Positions 1 through 8,118 of a stretch of DNA of 41,253 bases are shown here, one piece after another. Under the pieces are notes generated by a model that saw only the letters and a list, made by a program, of their open reading frames with translations, was not told the origin of the DNA and searched no databases. Position 1 is the first letter of the stretch. The number at the start of each line of letters is the position of its first letter. This stretch comes from a virus, in the IMG/VR virus record IMGVR_UViG_3300013010_000028, positions 1 through 41,253 of that record, one strand, 5' to 3'. The position numbers and the translations under genes were made by a program.

Positions 1-71
1 GCCCCACTCACAATATTTACAAGGTTCCTACTGTCATCAATAACCGTAGTACCATTAACTTTAATCGCCAT
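1..71 (-). CDS. Start of a virion/fibre-type gene, cut by the window edge
   Basis: Only the first 23 codons are present. They read MAIKVNGTTVIDDSRNLVNI and continue past position 1. The ATG at 69-71 is preceded by a strong ribosome binding site, GGAGGAAC, at 78-85 on the minus strand. It follows the large tail fibre gene, whose stop lies at 90-92, so the two are probably co-transcribed. An N-terminus of this type (short beta-strand, 'NGTTVIDDSRNLVNI') is familiar from fibre or structural proteins of marine phages, but this is too little sequence to name a function. Confidence 0.6.
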   Translation of the reverse strand, partial: MAIKVNGTTVIDDSRNLVNIVSG

Positions 72-89
72 CTTCGTGTTCCTCCACTA

Positions 90-3000
90 TTATCTGTTAA
101 GTTGTGCTTTAAGCTCGTCAATCTGAGCCTGTTGTTCCTTAATGGCTTCAATCAAGAGAGCCACCATATTTCCGTATTTAACTGACTTGATGCCTTGGTC
201 ATTTGTGCTGACTACATCCGGCAGTACATCTTCCACTTCCTGAGCGATTACGCCGACCTCTGAGTTGCCATTCTCTAGCCAATCAAATGAGACACCACGC
301 AGGGACTTAACGGCATCCAGAGAGCCTGTGAGCGTCTCTACGTTGGTCTTGAGGGTAGCGTCTGAGGTGGTGTTGAAGTTGGAAGCTGAAACAGTTCCAG
401 AAGTATCAACAGACATCATCGTTGTGCCATCGCTGCCACGTTGAACTTGGAAAGTACCTGAACTGTTACACCCAATAAACTGGCCTGTTGTAGATGTATT
501 GTACTGCAAGTACATCTGAACATCACCATTTGCGGCAGATAATCTAGCTGGGACAACACCTGATTGAGCAGTAACATCTATCATGTAAGATGGTGAGCTA
601 TTGTTAATACCCAGCTTACCGCTGCTTGAAATCCGCATACGTTCTGTGAGTGTTCCAGACGTATTAGCTACTTGGACAACAAATGAGGCATTGTTTGCTG
701 TCGCAGCGGATGTCTGCTGAAGCCCAACTAAACGCACCGCCTCAACTGAATTGCTGCTTCCCGCAGGAGCCAGAACTAAACCTACACCACGACCTGCGCC
801 GCCGTTCCCACTACTGGCAACAGTAAAACGTGTATCAATCCCTGCTGAATTTCCACCCGTGATTTGGCCTGTGCCTAAAACATCAATCTTATGGCTAGGC
901 GAACTCGTCCCAATGCCCAACCGTCCGCTGTTGTCCAGCCTCATATGTTCTGATACACCTTGACCAAAACTTAGGTAAGAGCCTGACCCAGCATTTCCAG
1001 TATCATATCCTTCAATGTATTGCTGACCAGAGTTACCAATATTTATGCGACCCCTGCCAGAGTTTCCGCTATAGTCATCAAGAGTAACTAAACCCGTGAT
1101 GCCTACGCCTGTGCTGGTGGTGGCGAGTTTAGCTGCGTTGTCGTAGTAAAGAGTTACAGCACCATCTATATCAAACGTAGCCATCAATTCTGATGTGCCT
1201 TTGTCGATACTTACACCAGTGCCATCACTTGTGATGTGTAATTTGCCAGTGCCAACATCTTGAACGTAACTGTTGTTTGCGTTGTGGTAAATCTGTAGGT
1301 CAGACCCTGCGCCAAACACAGCCTTATCGTTATCACCAAAGTTAATGTCTGCGGAGGTAGAGATGCCATCTGTAGTCAGCACACCAGTGATGTCTACGCC
1401 TGTGGCGGTGGTATCTATATTAGGTCCCATACTATTTAACCATGTGGCTCCATCCCAGACATATAAGCCTTGGTCAGGAGCAGAGATATCATACCATGCA
1501 TCTCCCAAATCTGGGGTTGATGGAGCAGAAGTGGAAACAATTGCACCGATACCTTGTATACCCTGTTCACCTTGTATTCCTTGAATACCTTGGATACCTT
1601 GAGGTCCTTGATCACCGGTATCGCCCTTTGGTCCTTGTATACCCTGTTCACCTTGTAATGAATCTAACCATTCAGTTACTGTTCCATTAAATCCTTCTGC
1701 AATTGCAACTTGATAAGCACTTAATCCGTCTGGACCAACGATTCCAGGTGATAAGTCTATCCAGGCTTCCACTGGTCCAGCATATACATACGCTCTGCCA
1801 GTGTTCAAAGTATCAAACCATATATCTCCTTCTTTTGGAGCAGGCGATGTCGGAGCATTGTCAGAAAGAGTAACAGCAGCACCAACATATGTTAACAGTC
1901 CAGTTGATGGATCCCATTCTAATTCCGAACTGTCTGCGCCAATAGCGATAGAGTCTCTTGCCCGCTGCGTAGTAAAGTAAAGATTATTTGTGCCCTCAGT
2001 TAAGTCATTAGTTGTGTAAGGTATAGGACGATAGTTTGATTCATCGTTTGTGAATTCCCATATATCACTAGTTTCGTTCCATCTAATCGCAGGAGTAAAC
2101 AAAGATCCTCGATTTATCTCGATTCCAGAATTCTCAGATGGAATTGAACCAGTGTAGTTACTATTTAAAGTAATAATATTATCTGCCAATAATATAGTTT
2201 CTGTGTCCACAGTTGTAGTTGTACCATTTACAGTTAAATTGCCATTGATAGTTGTGTTCTGTGCTACAGTAAGATCGCCCAACGTTATAGTATCACCAGT
2301 AAGATAATCAATTGTGAACTTATCTAAATTATCACCTATTAATATATCACCATTAACATCTATACGCATCCGATGTACTGCTTCAGTGAAAAAATCTAAT
2401 TGATTATTGTCAGCGCCAGGCGATGTTTCTGAAATAATGTAAGTATTTTGGTCAACGTCTTTAACACCACCTAGACTTCCCCAATTATTTCCGTCATATC
2501 CTTCAAATGTTTGATCTCCAGTATTGTATCTAATTTGTCCTTGTGCAACTGCTATAGGAACTCCAACTTCTCCTGGTCTCTGTGCACTAGTACCAACTGG
2601 CAATCTCAACGCATTAGTACTAATTATACTAGTATAATCTTGGATAGTCGTAATTCCAGAAGAAACATCTACAGTAAAGTTGCCTTGGCCTATATCAAAT
2701 GTAGTGCTATCAAATGTAAAATTAACATCATCTTCTAATTCACCATTTATTCCAGCAATAACAATTCTATTGTCTGTTAAATCTTCGATGTTTGTACTTG
2801 CTGCTGTTAGTTGACCATCAATATCAGTACTACCTGCTATTTGCGTAGTGCCACTACTCTGTACTACAGTGAAGTTGCCTTGACCTATATCAAATGTAGT
2901 GCCATTAAATGTAAAATTAGCATCATCTTCTAATTCGCCATTTATTCCAGCAATAACAATTCTATTGTCTGTTAAATCTTCTACATTAGCAGATGCCATA

Positions 3001-3782
3001 GAAGATTGACCATCTACATCAAAGTCTCCCGATGTATACATATTACCAGTCGCAACATCTACTGTAAAATTACCCTGGCCGATGTTAAATGTGCTTGCGT
3101 CCATAGTAAAGTTGGCATCATCTTCTAATTCGCCATCAACGCCAACAATAACAATTCTATTATCAGTTAAATCTTCTACATTAACACTTGCTAATGTTGA
3201 TTGGCTGTCAACATCCAATGTTCCTAGTATTTGTGTATTTCCACTAGACTGCTGTACAGTAAAGCTACCTTGTCCTATATTAAATTCGGTTGCATCAAAT
3301 GTAAAATTTGCATCATCTTCTATCTCGCCATCGACACCAACAATAACAATTCTATTATCAGTTAAATCTTCTACATTGACACTTGCCAATGTTGACTGTC
3401 CATCAACATGTAATGTGCCATTAATAAGAGTATCACCGGTTGCATGAAAATTTCGTACAACTAAATCAGTGCCACGTGTACTCCAACTATCGATAGTTTC
3501 ATCCCAAACATAAAATACATTATCTTCATCGCCACGAAATATTTCAAATCCTACATCTTCTGTAGGAACACCGGTATGGTCATAATTCATACCTACGATA
3601 GGATCTGCTATGAATAAGTCAGTTGTATCAATTGTAGTTACTGTTCCGTTAACATCTAGATTACCTTGAATTACTACATCTCTATTAACTTTTAAATCTC
3701 TATTGATTTGCACATCTTCTTGTGCAATAACTCTTTCACCGCTCAAAAACAGTCTGTCGCCAAATTTAATTTGTTCTGCCAT
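90..3782 (-). CDS. Tail fibre protein with repeats, collagen-like segment and C-terminal S74 chaperone
   Basis: A 1230-aa fibre. After an N-terminal part of about 120 residues come four near-identical repeats of about 65 aa (residues ~122-381), each with the core 'EDLTDNRIVI'. A further beta-rich section follows (~430-600), then a collagen-like Gly-X-Y stretch (~715-745, GEQGIQG/GPKGDTG type) and long beta-rich segments. The last ~95 residues are an intramolecular chaperone of the peptidase S74 family: SDATLKTNV with the usual Ser and Lys, 'GVSFDWLENG', 'VGVIAQEVEDVLPDVV' and a terminal coiled coil. In that family the domain trimerises the fibre and then cuts itself off before the Ser. The start has a good ribosome binding site (AGGAAG) and a late-type promoter about 35 nt upstream. 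The first half of the window stretch (the C-terminal part) looks more GC-rich than the repeat part, suggesting a mosaic origin. The receptor is unknown. Confidence 0.9.
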   Translation of the reverse strand: MAEQIKFGDRLFLSGERVIAQEDVQINRDLKVNRDVVIQGNLDVNGTVTTIDTTDLFIADPIVGMNYDHTGVPTEDVGFEIFRGDEDNVFYVWDETIDSWSTRGTDLVVRNFHATGDTLINGTLHVDGQSTLASVNVEDLTDNRIVIVGVDGEIEDDANFTFDATEFNIGQGSFTVQQSSGNTQILGTLDVDSQSTLASVNVEDLTDNRIVIVGVDGELEDDANFTMDASTFNIGQGNFTVDVATGNMYTSGDFDVDGQSSMASANVEDLTDNRIVIAGINGELEDDANFTFNGTTFDIGQGNFTVVQSSGTTQIAGSTDIDGQLTAASTNIEDLTDNRIVIAGINGELEDDVNFTFDSTTFDIGQGNFTVDVSSGITTIQDYTSIISTNALRLPVGTSAQRPGEVGVPIAVAQGQIRYNTGDQTFEGYDGNNWGSLGGVKDVDQNTYIISETSPGADNNQLDFFTEAVHRMRIDVNGDILIGDNLDKFTIDYLTGDTITLGDLTVAQNTTINGNLTVNGTTTTVDTETILLADNIITLNSNYTGSIPSENSGIEINRGSLFTPAIRWNETSDIWEFTNDESNYRPIPYTTNDLTEGTNNLYFTTQRARDSIAIGADSSELEWDPSTGLLTYVGAAVTLSDNAPTSPAPKEGDIWFDTLNTGRAYVYAGPVEAWIDLSPGIVGPDGLSAYQVAIAEGFNGTVTEWLDSLQGEQGIQGPKGDTGDQGPQGIQGIQGIQGEQGIQGIGAIVSTSAPSTPDLGDAWYDISAPDQGLYVWDGATWLNSMGPNIDTTATGVDITGVLTTDGISTSADINFGDNDKAVFGAGSDLQIYHNANNSYVQDVGTGKLHITSDGTGVSIDKGTSELMATFDIDGAVTLYYDNAAKLATTSTGVGITGLVTLDDYSGNSGRGRINIGNSGQQYIEGYDTGNAGSGSYLSFGQGVSEHMRLDNSGRLGIGTSSPSHKIDVLGTGQITGGNSAGIDTRFTVASSGNGGAGRGVGLVLAPAGSSNSVEAVRLVGLQQTSAATANNASFVVQVANTSGTLTERMRISSSGKLGINNSSPSYMIDVTAQSGVVPARLSAANGDVQMYLQYNTSTTGQFIGCNSSGTFQVQRGSDGTTMMSVDTSGTVSASNFNTTSDATLKTNVETLTGSLDAVKSLRGVSFDWLENGNSEVGVIAQEVEDVLPDVVSTNDQGIKSVKYGNMVALLIEAIKEQQAQIDELKAQLNR
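2640..3419 (-). repeat. Four tandem ~65-aa repeats inside the tail fibre gene
   Basis: Residues ~122-186, 187-251, 252-316 and 317-381 share the pattern V/I-D-(G/S)-Q-(S/L)-(T/S)-x-A-S-x-N-(V/I)-EDLTDNRIVI, then 'DGE/NGE.EDD.NFTF' and 'F.IGQG.FTV'. The DNA copies are similar but not identical, which fits old duplication with drift. Such repeats set shaft length and are prone to copy-number change by recombination. Confidence 0.85.
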
Positions 3783-3815
3783 CTTTACTTCCTAATACAA
3801 TGTTTTATATAATTG

Positions 3816-3823
3816 TATTTATC
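3816..3823 (-). promoter_or_regulatory. Late-type promoter box GATAAATA before the tail fibre gene
   Basis: On the minus strand the sequence reads GATAAATAC, about 34 nt before the fibre start codon. It matches 7 of 8 positions of the T4 late -10 box TATAAATA, and the same box recurs before other virion genes in the window. There is no sigma70 -35 at the right distance, as expected for gp55-type promoters. Confidence 0.6.
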
Positions 3824-3854
3824 AGTTATATAATATATACATAATACAGACACC

Positions 3855-3880
3855 AAAAAACCCGGGAGAATTCTCCCGGG
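3855..3880 (-). terminator. Intrinsic terminator after gp23
   Basis: A perfect 20-nt palindrome, CCCGGGAGAATTCTCCCGGG (3861-3880), is followed on the minus strand by six T residues. It lies 29 nt beyond the gp23 stop codon. It would end the head-gene transcript before the tail fibre, which has its own late-type promoter. Confidence 0.9.
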
Positions 3881-3909
3881 TCTAATTATTTTAGTCGTTT
3901 AAGTAAAAC

Positions 3910-5067
3910 TTATACGAATGCTAGGTTTGATACAGCGATTTTTGAAACGTAATCTGCTGCGTTGCCTAGTGATGATGCTGTGTTTGTTAGCTCAACGTAA
4001 CCGTAGCGTGTCATGAATGATACTACTGGCTCGAATGATGCTGGATCAACAACAACGCCTGATGACATTAGAGGTACATATGGGCAATAGAATGCTGCTG
4101 CATCGATTTCGCCTTGACCTTTGTAGCCTAGAAGTACTGGTGCATCGTCTGCTGCATATGTGTTTACATAGATACGCATTGTGCCATTTAGAGTACCAAC
4201 GAATTTTGTATTTGTTGGTGCTTCGAATGTGCCTTCTGTTGTACGTGCAAATGCTGATGTAGTTGCTGACTGTAGCACTGTTAGTGCTGACGGTGAAACA
4301 ACTGCCCAGTTTGCTGCACCGCGACGAGTGCGCTGTGCTACTAGGTTAGCCTGCTGGTTGATTAGCGTTGCTAGAACTGCATGCTTGTCACCTACGAATG
4401 TTGGTGTACCAGTGAATGTCTGTGACATGTCAAATGATGCGCCTTGTGTCGCTAGATTTTCTAGTGAACCTAGAACTTCTTGGTCGATTTCAGCAGTGAT
4501 TTCCATAGCAAGTGCTGCCATGATTTCTGCTTCGATGTCTAGACCGTGCATTGCGTTTGCGTCTTGTGCCGCTTCGAATGTCCAACGTGCTGATAGTTTG
4601 CGTGTTTTTGCTTCTACTGTCTGCTTTAGGACTTGGATTGACATACGGTTACCCGCAGTACCTTCCATTGATGCTGTTGCTGCTGGTGCGCCATTTGCGT
4701 CACCTGAGTAGTTCTTAGCAATCTCAAATGGTGATAGAGCTTCCGCACCTGCTGTTACGCCTGCTGCTGTGTCTGAATAACGAACACGTAGCGTGTGGAT
4801 TTGACCTACTGGACCTGTCATTGGCTGAACGCCGATGATTTCGTTTGCAATAACTGTTGGCATAACGCGACGGATAACTGGTAGGATCACTTTGTTTAGT
4901 GTCGCAATGTTACCTGACTGTGTTGCGCCTGCTGTTGCTGACTCGTTAAGAGCAACTTTTGTATTTTCTAGAACTGATGACATTACATCGCGTTTTGTTC
5001 CTTCTAGACCTTCTAGAAGTGCTTCACGTGTTGTATCCCAGTTGTTACCTTCAAAAAGATTTTCCAT
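3910..5067 (-). CDS. 23: Major capsid protein (gp23-like)
   Basis: 385 aa, forming the hexamers of the icosahedral head. Its N-terminal region carries the T4-family block 'SGNIATLNKVILPVIRR' followed by 'IIGVQPMTGPVGQIHTLR', and the C-terminus keeps 'PVVSFMTRYGYVE'. In T4 the capsid protein is cut by the gp21 protease after an L/I-x-E motif. Here 'ALNE/SATAG' near residue 43 is a good candidate, since it sits just before the conserved block. It is shorter than T4 gp23 (521 aa) and lacks some of the insertion material. It has a strong ribosome binding site (AGGAGATAAAAAG). It is the last gene of the head operon, after gp22, and is followed by a strong terminator. A late-type box overlaps the gp22 stop codon just upstream. 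Confidence 0.95.
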   Translation of the reverse strand: MENLFEGNNWDTTREALLEGLEGTKRDVMSSVLENTKVALNESATAGATQSGNIATLNKVILPVIRRVMPTVIANEIIGVQPMTGPVGQIHTLRVRYSDTAAGVTAGAEALSPFEIAKNYSGDANGAPAATASMEGTAGNRMSIQVLKQTVEAKTRKLSARWTFEAAQDANAMHGLDIEAEIMAALAMEITAEIDQEVLGSLENLATQGASFDMSQTFTGTPTFVGDKHAVLATLINQQANLVAQRTRRGAANWAVVSPSALTVLQSATTSAFARTTEGTFEAPTNTKFVGTLNGTMRIYVNTYAADDAPVLLGYKGQGEIDAAAFYCPYVPLMSSGVVVDPASFEPVVSFMTRYGYVELTNTASSLGNAADYVSKIAVSNLAFV

Positions 5068-5088
5068 CTTTTTATCTCCTGTAATAAG

Positions 5089-5096
5089 TGTTTATA
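5089..5096 (-). promoter_or_regulatory. Possible late promoter box TATAAACA before gp23
   Basis: The minus strand reads TATAAACA, one base away from the T4 late box, overlapping the gp22 stop codon. It would place transcription start about 15 nt before the gp23 ATG, with the ribosome binding site just inside the leader. A separate strong promoter for the capsid gene is typical of T4-like phages, but the match is imperfect. Confidence 0.4.
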
Positions 5097-6204
5097 GTCC
5101 TGCTAATTTCTTTAGCACAACAATATTAGCATCGTCACTTGATGATCTGGATGTATCAACAGATACTTCGCGGTCACCAGTACGTTCTGTAACTTTGCTT
5201 TCAGTTAGGGTTGTTTTTGTTTCTGCATGCGCAGTAACATTTTCATTTAAAACTGCTGGTAGATATTTCTTAAAAGCAGCCTTTAATTTTGAAGTTTTTA
5301 CTGATTCTAATAAATCAGACATTACTCTGCGTTTCTCGCCTGCTAGTGGTGATAATAGAGAATCCATCTCGGTTTTACGAGACATGCGATCTTCCATTAC
5401 ACGCTGCTTGCGTGATGCTTCAATAATAGCTGCTTCTTTATCAGCAATCATTTCTTCTAGTTCTGCAACTTTTTGCGCAGATTCGTTTAGTTTGCCGTTC
5501 ATTTTTGCGACTTCAGTGCCTTCATTTAATTGCGAAGACATAAATTCACCTGCAAATGCTTCGAACAACTTGCGACCAAATTCATTTTCTTTGGCTGCTG
5601 TGATGTCCTCTTTAAGTGCAGTTAATTCTGAACGTAGAGCGTTAGAAATTGTACTTTCTACTAACTCTGCTGAACGTTTAACAAAAGACTCTTTTGTTTT
5701 CAAAAGTAGTTCTTTGCCTTCTGCTACCATACGTACTTTAGTTTCTACTAATTCACGTTTGTCATTATGGAACTCTGCAAGTTCACGTGCTAATTGTTTT
5801 GTAACGAATTGCTTAGTTTTATCTAAGTTCTCTGATACTTTCACACGGTCGTCACGTAGTTCTTTGACTTCGGTTGCAAGTTGAGAAGTAATGAATTTTT
5901 CAAGGATTTTAGCGTGTTCAGAAATTGCTTTCTTATACGCAACTCGTTCTGCGATTAGAGATTCGCGATCAGTTTTGAATTCTTCCATCTCAGCACGGAT
6001 TGCTGTTTCCAACATATTATCCATAGCTTCAACGATAACACCTTTATCGTGTTCGAATTTTTGAGCGAACTCTTCACGCAACTCGGCTGTAATTTCCTCT
6101 CTTGCTTCATTTAGTTTTGCTTCCATAGCCTCTGTGATAGCAGCACCAGCCTCTTCGGATAGTGCGCCGGACTCTAGAAGGTTAGCAAGGATTTCGTTTG
6201 CCAT
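5092..6204 (-). CDS. 22: Prohead core scaffold protein (gp22-like)
   Basis: 370 aa, almost entirely charged and helical, with long stretches of coiled coil and no obvious catalytic motif. This is the expected composition of a T4-type scaffold, which fills the prohead and is degraded by gp21 during maturation. It lies between the protease and capsid genes, as in T4. Several L-x-E type sites (the gp21 cleavage pattern) are present. The start codon follows a good ribosome binding site (AGGAGAAG), and only 14 nt separate it from the gp21 stop. Identification rests on composition plus synteny rather than on a sharp motif. It is longer than T4 gp22 (269 aa). Confidence 0.85.
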   Translation of the reverse strand: MANEILANLLESGALSEEAGAAITEAMEAKLNEAREEITAELREEFAQKFEHDKGVIVEAMDNMLETAIRAEMEEFKTDRESLIAERVAYKKAISEHAKILEKFITSQLATEVKELRDDRVKVSENLDKTKQFVTKQLARELAEFHNDKRELVETKVRMVAEGKELLLKTKESFVKRSAELVESTISNALRSELTALKEDITAAKENEFGRKLFEAFAGEFMSSQLNEGTEVAKMNGKLNESAQKVAELEEMIADKEAAIIEASRKQRVMEDRMSRKTEMDSLLSPLAGEKRRVMSDLLESVKTSKLKAAFKKYLPAVLNENVTAHAETKTTLTESKVTERTGDREVSVDTSRSSSDDANIVVLKKLAGL

Positions 6205-6218
6205 TGTTGCTTCTCCTG

Positions 6219-6848
6219 TTAAAGTTTTAATTCACGAATGAATTTAACTATTTGTTCTGATAAGTGCTGTTGTGCAGCCTTATCACTGTGTGCATGTTGT
6301 GCAAGTTTCCAAGCTTGGTAACCGCCTTTCATGTTCATCAATCCCTCGTAGATTGCTTTCGGGTACGCATCAGGTGCACTCGGTTGCGCTACGATATCTA
6401 CTGTGACAATTTCGAAGTTTTTCACATTTCCACTGTTATCAACTTCACCAGAACCTCTTGATGAGACACCTAATGTAGCGCCTGATTCGATTAATGTTCT
6501 AATGATGTTACCCATGGGTGTAGGAACAATTTTCAATTTGCCATAGCCGTTGGGACCATCCATCCACATGTTCTCAATCATATGAGATACACGGTCAACA
6601 TTTACTGTTAACTCTGGCGGGTGGTCGCATTCTCCAAGAACTGGAAAGCCTTCAGAAATTTTCTTCTGGACACTTTCCACTGCTCTTGAGATTTCAGAAA
6701 CTGGATAAACACGCTGGTTAGCATTTTTAACGCCGCCTTGGACGAAAATACCTTCCATGAACATACTCTTTTCACCATTTTCATTCTCAACGATACGTGA
6801 TTGTACGCCCGCTTGATTATGAGATAGCGTTTCAATAAGTATTGTCAT
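6219..6848 (-). CDS. 21: Prohead protease (gp21-like)
   Basis: 209 aa, very close to the T4 length of 212. The protease matures the prohead by cutting scaffold, core and capsid proteins. The expected serine-protease elements of the phage prohead protease fold are visible: a His in 'LGECDHPPE' (H76), a Ser in 'GVSSRGSG' (S129/S130) and 'VDIVAQPSAPDA' around residue 151. The N-terminal 'GGVKNANQRVYP' is also typical of this family. It is flanked by the acidic core protein and gp22 on the same strand. The ribosome binding site is AGGAGAAA, 6 nt before the ATG. Confidence 0.93.
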   Translation of the reverse strand: MTILIETLSHNQAGVQSRIVENENGEKSMFMEGIFVQGGVKNANQRVYPVSEISRAVESVQKKISEGFPVLGECDHPPELTVNVDRVSHMIENMWMDGPNGYGKLKIVPTPMGNIIRTLIESGATLGVSSRGSGEVDNSGNVKNFEIVTVDIVAQPSAPDAYPKAIYEGLMNMKGGYQAWKLAQHAHSDKAAQQHLSEQIVKFIRELKL

Positions 6849-6872
6849 TGTATTTCTCCTGATCTCTGTGGA

Positions 6873-7676
6873 TTACTTTGCAGGTTTCATTGCTGGTGCA
6901 GATTTATTACCTGACACATTAACGTTGCCTGTATTCATATCTTTTGCTGCTTCACCTGTGCCGCCTGATGTGTTACCATCATTTGTTTTTACTGGTGCTG
7001 CATTTGAATCATCGCCGGGACGCTTTGCGTTTGCATTGACTGTTGATGCTACATTATCGCCATCATCACCTTCTGATGCTGATACCGGTGTTACATATTC
7101 ATTCAACTCTTCGTCGTCTGCTGACTCTTCTAAGTCTTCATCGTCTGATTCTTCTAGTTCTAGATCGATTGATTCGTCCATATCCATTTCATCTTCTGCA
7201 TCATCTTCTGCATCATCTTCCATGTCCATTTCGTCTTCATCGTCGCCTGCCATAATTTTTTCAAATTCGGCTTCTAGTTCTGCTAATGCTGACTCTAAAT
7301 CATCTACACGTGTTTCAACATCATCTTCAGAATCATCATCCATATCACCCATTTCTAGGTCATCTAATGCTTCATCATCTTCCATCTCGTCTTCGTCATA
7401 GAATTCTTCTGATTCAATTTCTGCAGCATCTGCTTCTAATTCTGCAGCATCATCATCATCATCTGATTCTAGTGAAAGTTCGCCTTCTTCTAGTTCTTCT
7501 TCTGACTCGTCTAGATCCTCAAGGTCTTCTTCTACAACTTCATCACTTTCGTTCAAAAGTTCCTCGTGGATTTGACGAGCGTTCTCTACGATAAAATCAT
7601 GTAGTAGCTCTTCTGCTGCTGCACGTTCTTCGTTGATAAGAAGTTCTAGTACCTGTTCTAGTTTGCTTCTTGACAT
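6873..7676 (-). CDS. Highly acidic prohead core protein in the gp68 position
   Basis: 267 aa. Residues 1-45 form an amphipathic helical head ('KLEQVLELLINEERAAAEELLHDF' pattern, rich in Leu/Glu). Residues ~45-185 are extraordinarily acidic, with runs of Asp/Glu such as 'DDDDD' and 'DMEDDAEDDAEDEMDM' and almost no basic residues. The tail (~190-267) is low-complexity Gly/Ala/Asn/Lys. It lies between the small gp67-like gene and gp21, the place of T4 gene 68. T4 core proteins are packed in the prohead and chopped by gp21, and acidic internal peptides remain with the DNA. A similar fate is inferred here. It has its own late promoter and a hairpin in its leader (GCCAC/GTGGC, 7703-7724). The name gp68 is positional only. 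Confidence 0.65.
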   Translation of the reverse strand: MSRSKLEQVLELLINEERAAAEELLHDFIVENARQIHEELLNESDEVVEEDLEDLDESEEELEEGELSLESDDDDDAAELEADAAEIESEEFYDEDEMEDDEALDDLEMGDMDDDSEDDVETRVDDLESALAELEAEFEKIMAGDDEDEMDMEDDAEDDAEDEMDMDESIDLELEESDDEDLEESADDEELNEYVTPVSASEGDDGDNVASTVNANAKRPGDDSNAAPVKTNDGNTSGGTGEAAKDMNTGNVNVSGNKSAPAMKPAK

Positions 7677-7754
7677 ATTATGTCTCCTTATCTAAAGTTA
7701 AAGCCACGCCAAAATAATAGTGGCAAGGTTGTAGAAACACTCTTGTTTCAAAAG

Positions 7755-7762
7755 TATTTATA
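7755..7762 (-). promoter_or_regulatory. Late-type promoter box TATAAATA before the acidic core gene
   Basis: An exact match to the T4 late box on the minus strand (TATAAATAC), 79 nt upstream of the acidic core protein start and downstream of the terminator at 7792-7820. The leader of about 70 nt contains a 5-bp hairpin and a good ribosome binding site. Confidence 0.75.
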
Positions 7763-7791
7763 AGTAAATTTTTAATTGATTGGGAAATAGC

Positions 7792-7820
7792 AAAAAAACA
7801 GCTATTTTATCTGTTTTTTT
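7792..7820 (-). terminator. Intrinsic terminator between the gp67-like and acidic core genes
   Basis: The arms AAAAAAACAG (7792-7801) and CTGTTTTTTT (7811-7820) pair perfectly around a 9-nt loop. Both strands end in a T run, so it could work in both directions. It separates portal/gp67 transcription from the downstream core gene, which restarts at its own late promoter. Confidence 0.75.
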
Positions 7821-7889
7821 AGTCGTAGAGATATTTAGTCCACTTAATATAGTTAAAACATACAATATAATTAAAATATTAAATATATT

Positions 7890-8105
7890 TTACATCTCAG
7901 TAGCAGATGAATCAGATGAACTACCATATTGTGTTTTTAACTGTTCACTCTTTAAACTTTTTTCATAATTACGATAATCACGTATTTTTCTAAGTTTGGA
8001 TAAATGCCGCAAAGTTAAACGAACCTTTCTGGTATCGTCTAAACTTGCAACTACCGACTTATCTTCAGTAGGATCATAATTTTCTTTTAATTCTGAATAT
8101 CTCAT
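7890..8105 (-). CDS. Small prohead core protein in the gp67 position
   Basis: 71 aa, beginning MRYSELKENYDPTEDKSVV, with a basic middle ('RKVRLTLRHLSKLRKIRDYRNYEK') and a Ser/Asp tail. It sits directly downstream of the portal gene, as T4 gene 67 does, and is about that size (T4: 80 aa). It probably helps form the prohead core, but no diagnostic motif is seen. The start is unusual: a perfect late promoter box ends 5 nt before the ATG, so the transcript from that promoter would begin at the A of the start codon. The nearest AGGAAG is 13 nt from the ATG, too far for a good ribosome binding site. Confidence 0.6.
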   Translation of the reverse strand: MRYSELKENYDPTEDKSVVASLDDTRKVRLTLRHLSKLRKIRDYRNYEKSLKSEQLKTQYGSSSDSSATEM

Positions 8106-8110
8106 ACTAG

Positions 8111-8118
8111 TATTTATA
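8111..8118 (-). promoter_or_regulatory. Late-type promoter box TATAAATA overlapping the portal stop codon
   Basis: A perfect T4 late box on the minus strand, overlapping the TAA of gp20 (8114-8116). With T4 spacing (box at -13 to -6) the transcript would start at position 8105, exactly the A of the next gene's ATG. Confidence 0.7.

Noticed and set aside
3082-3447. 121-codon plus-strand frame with internal repeats
   Set aside because: It is the antisense shadow of the tail fibre repeats.
4835-5884. Long 349-codon plus-strand frame opposite gp23 and gp22
   Set aside because: It is antisense to two well-supported genes, has no ribosome binding site and is Ser-rich in the way expected from the opposite strand of acidic coding DNA.
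6868-7401. Ser-rich 177-codon plus-strand frame
   Set aside because: It is the antisense of the Asp/Glu-rich core gene; GAT/GAA/GAC repeats read backwards give serine codons.
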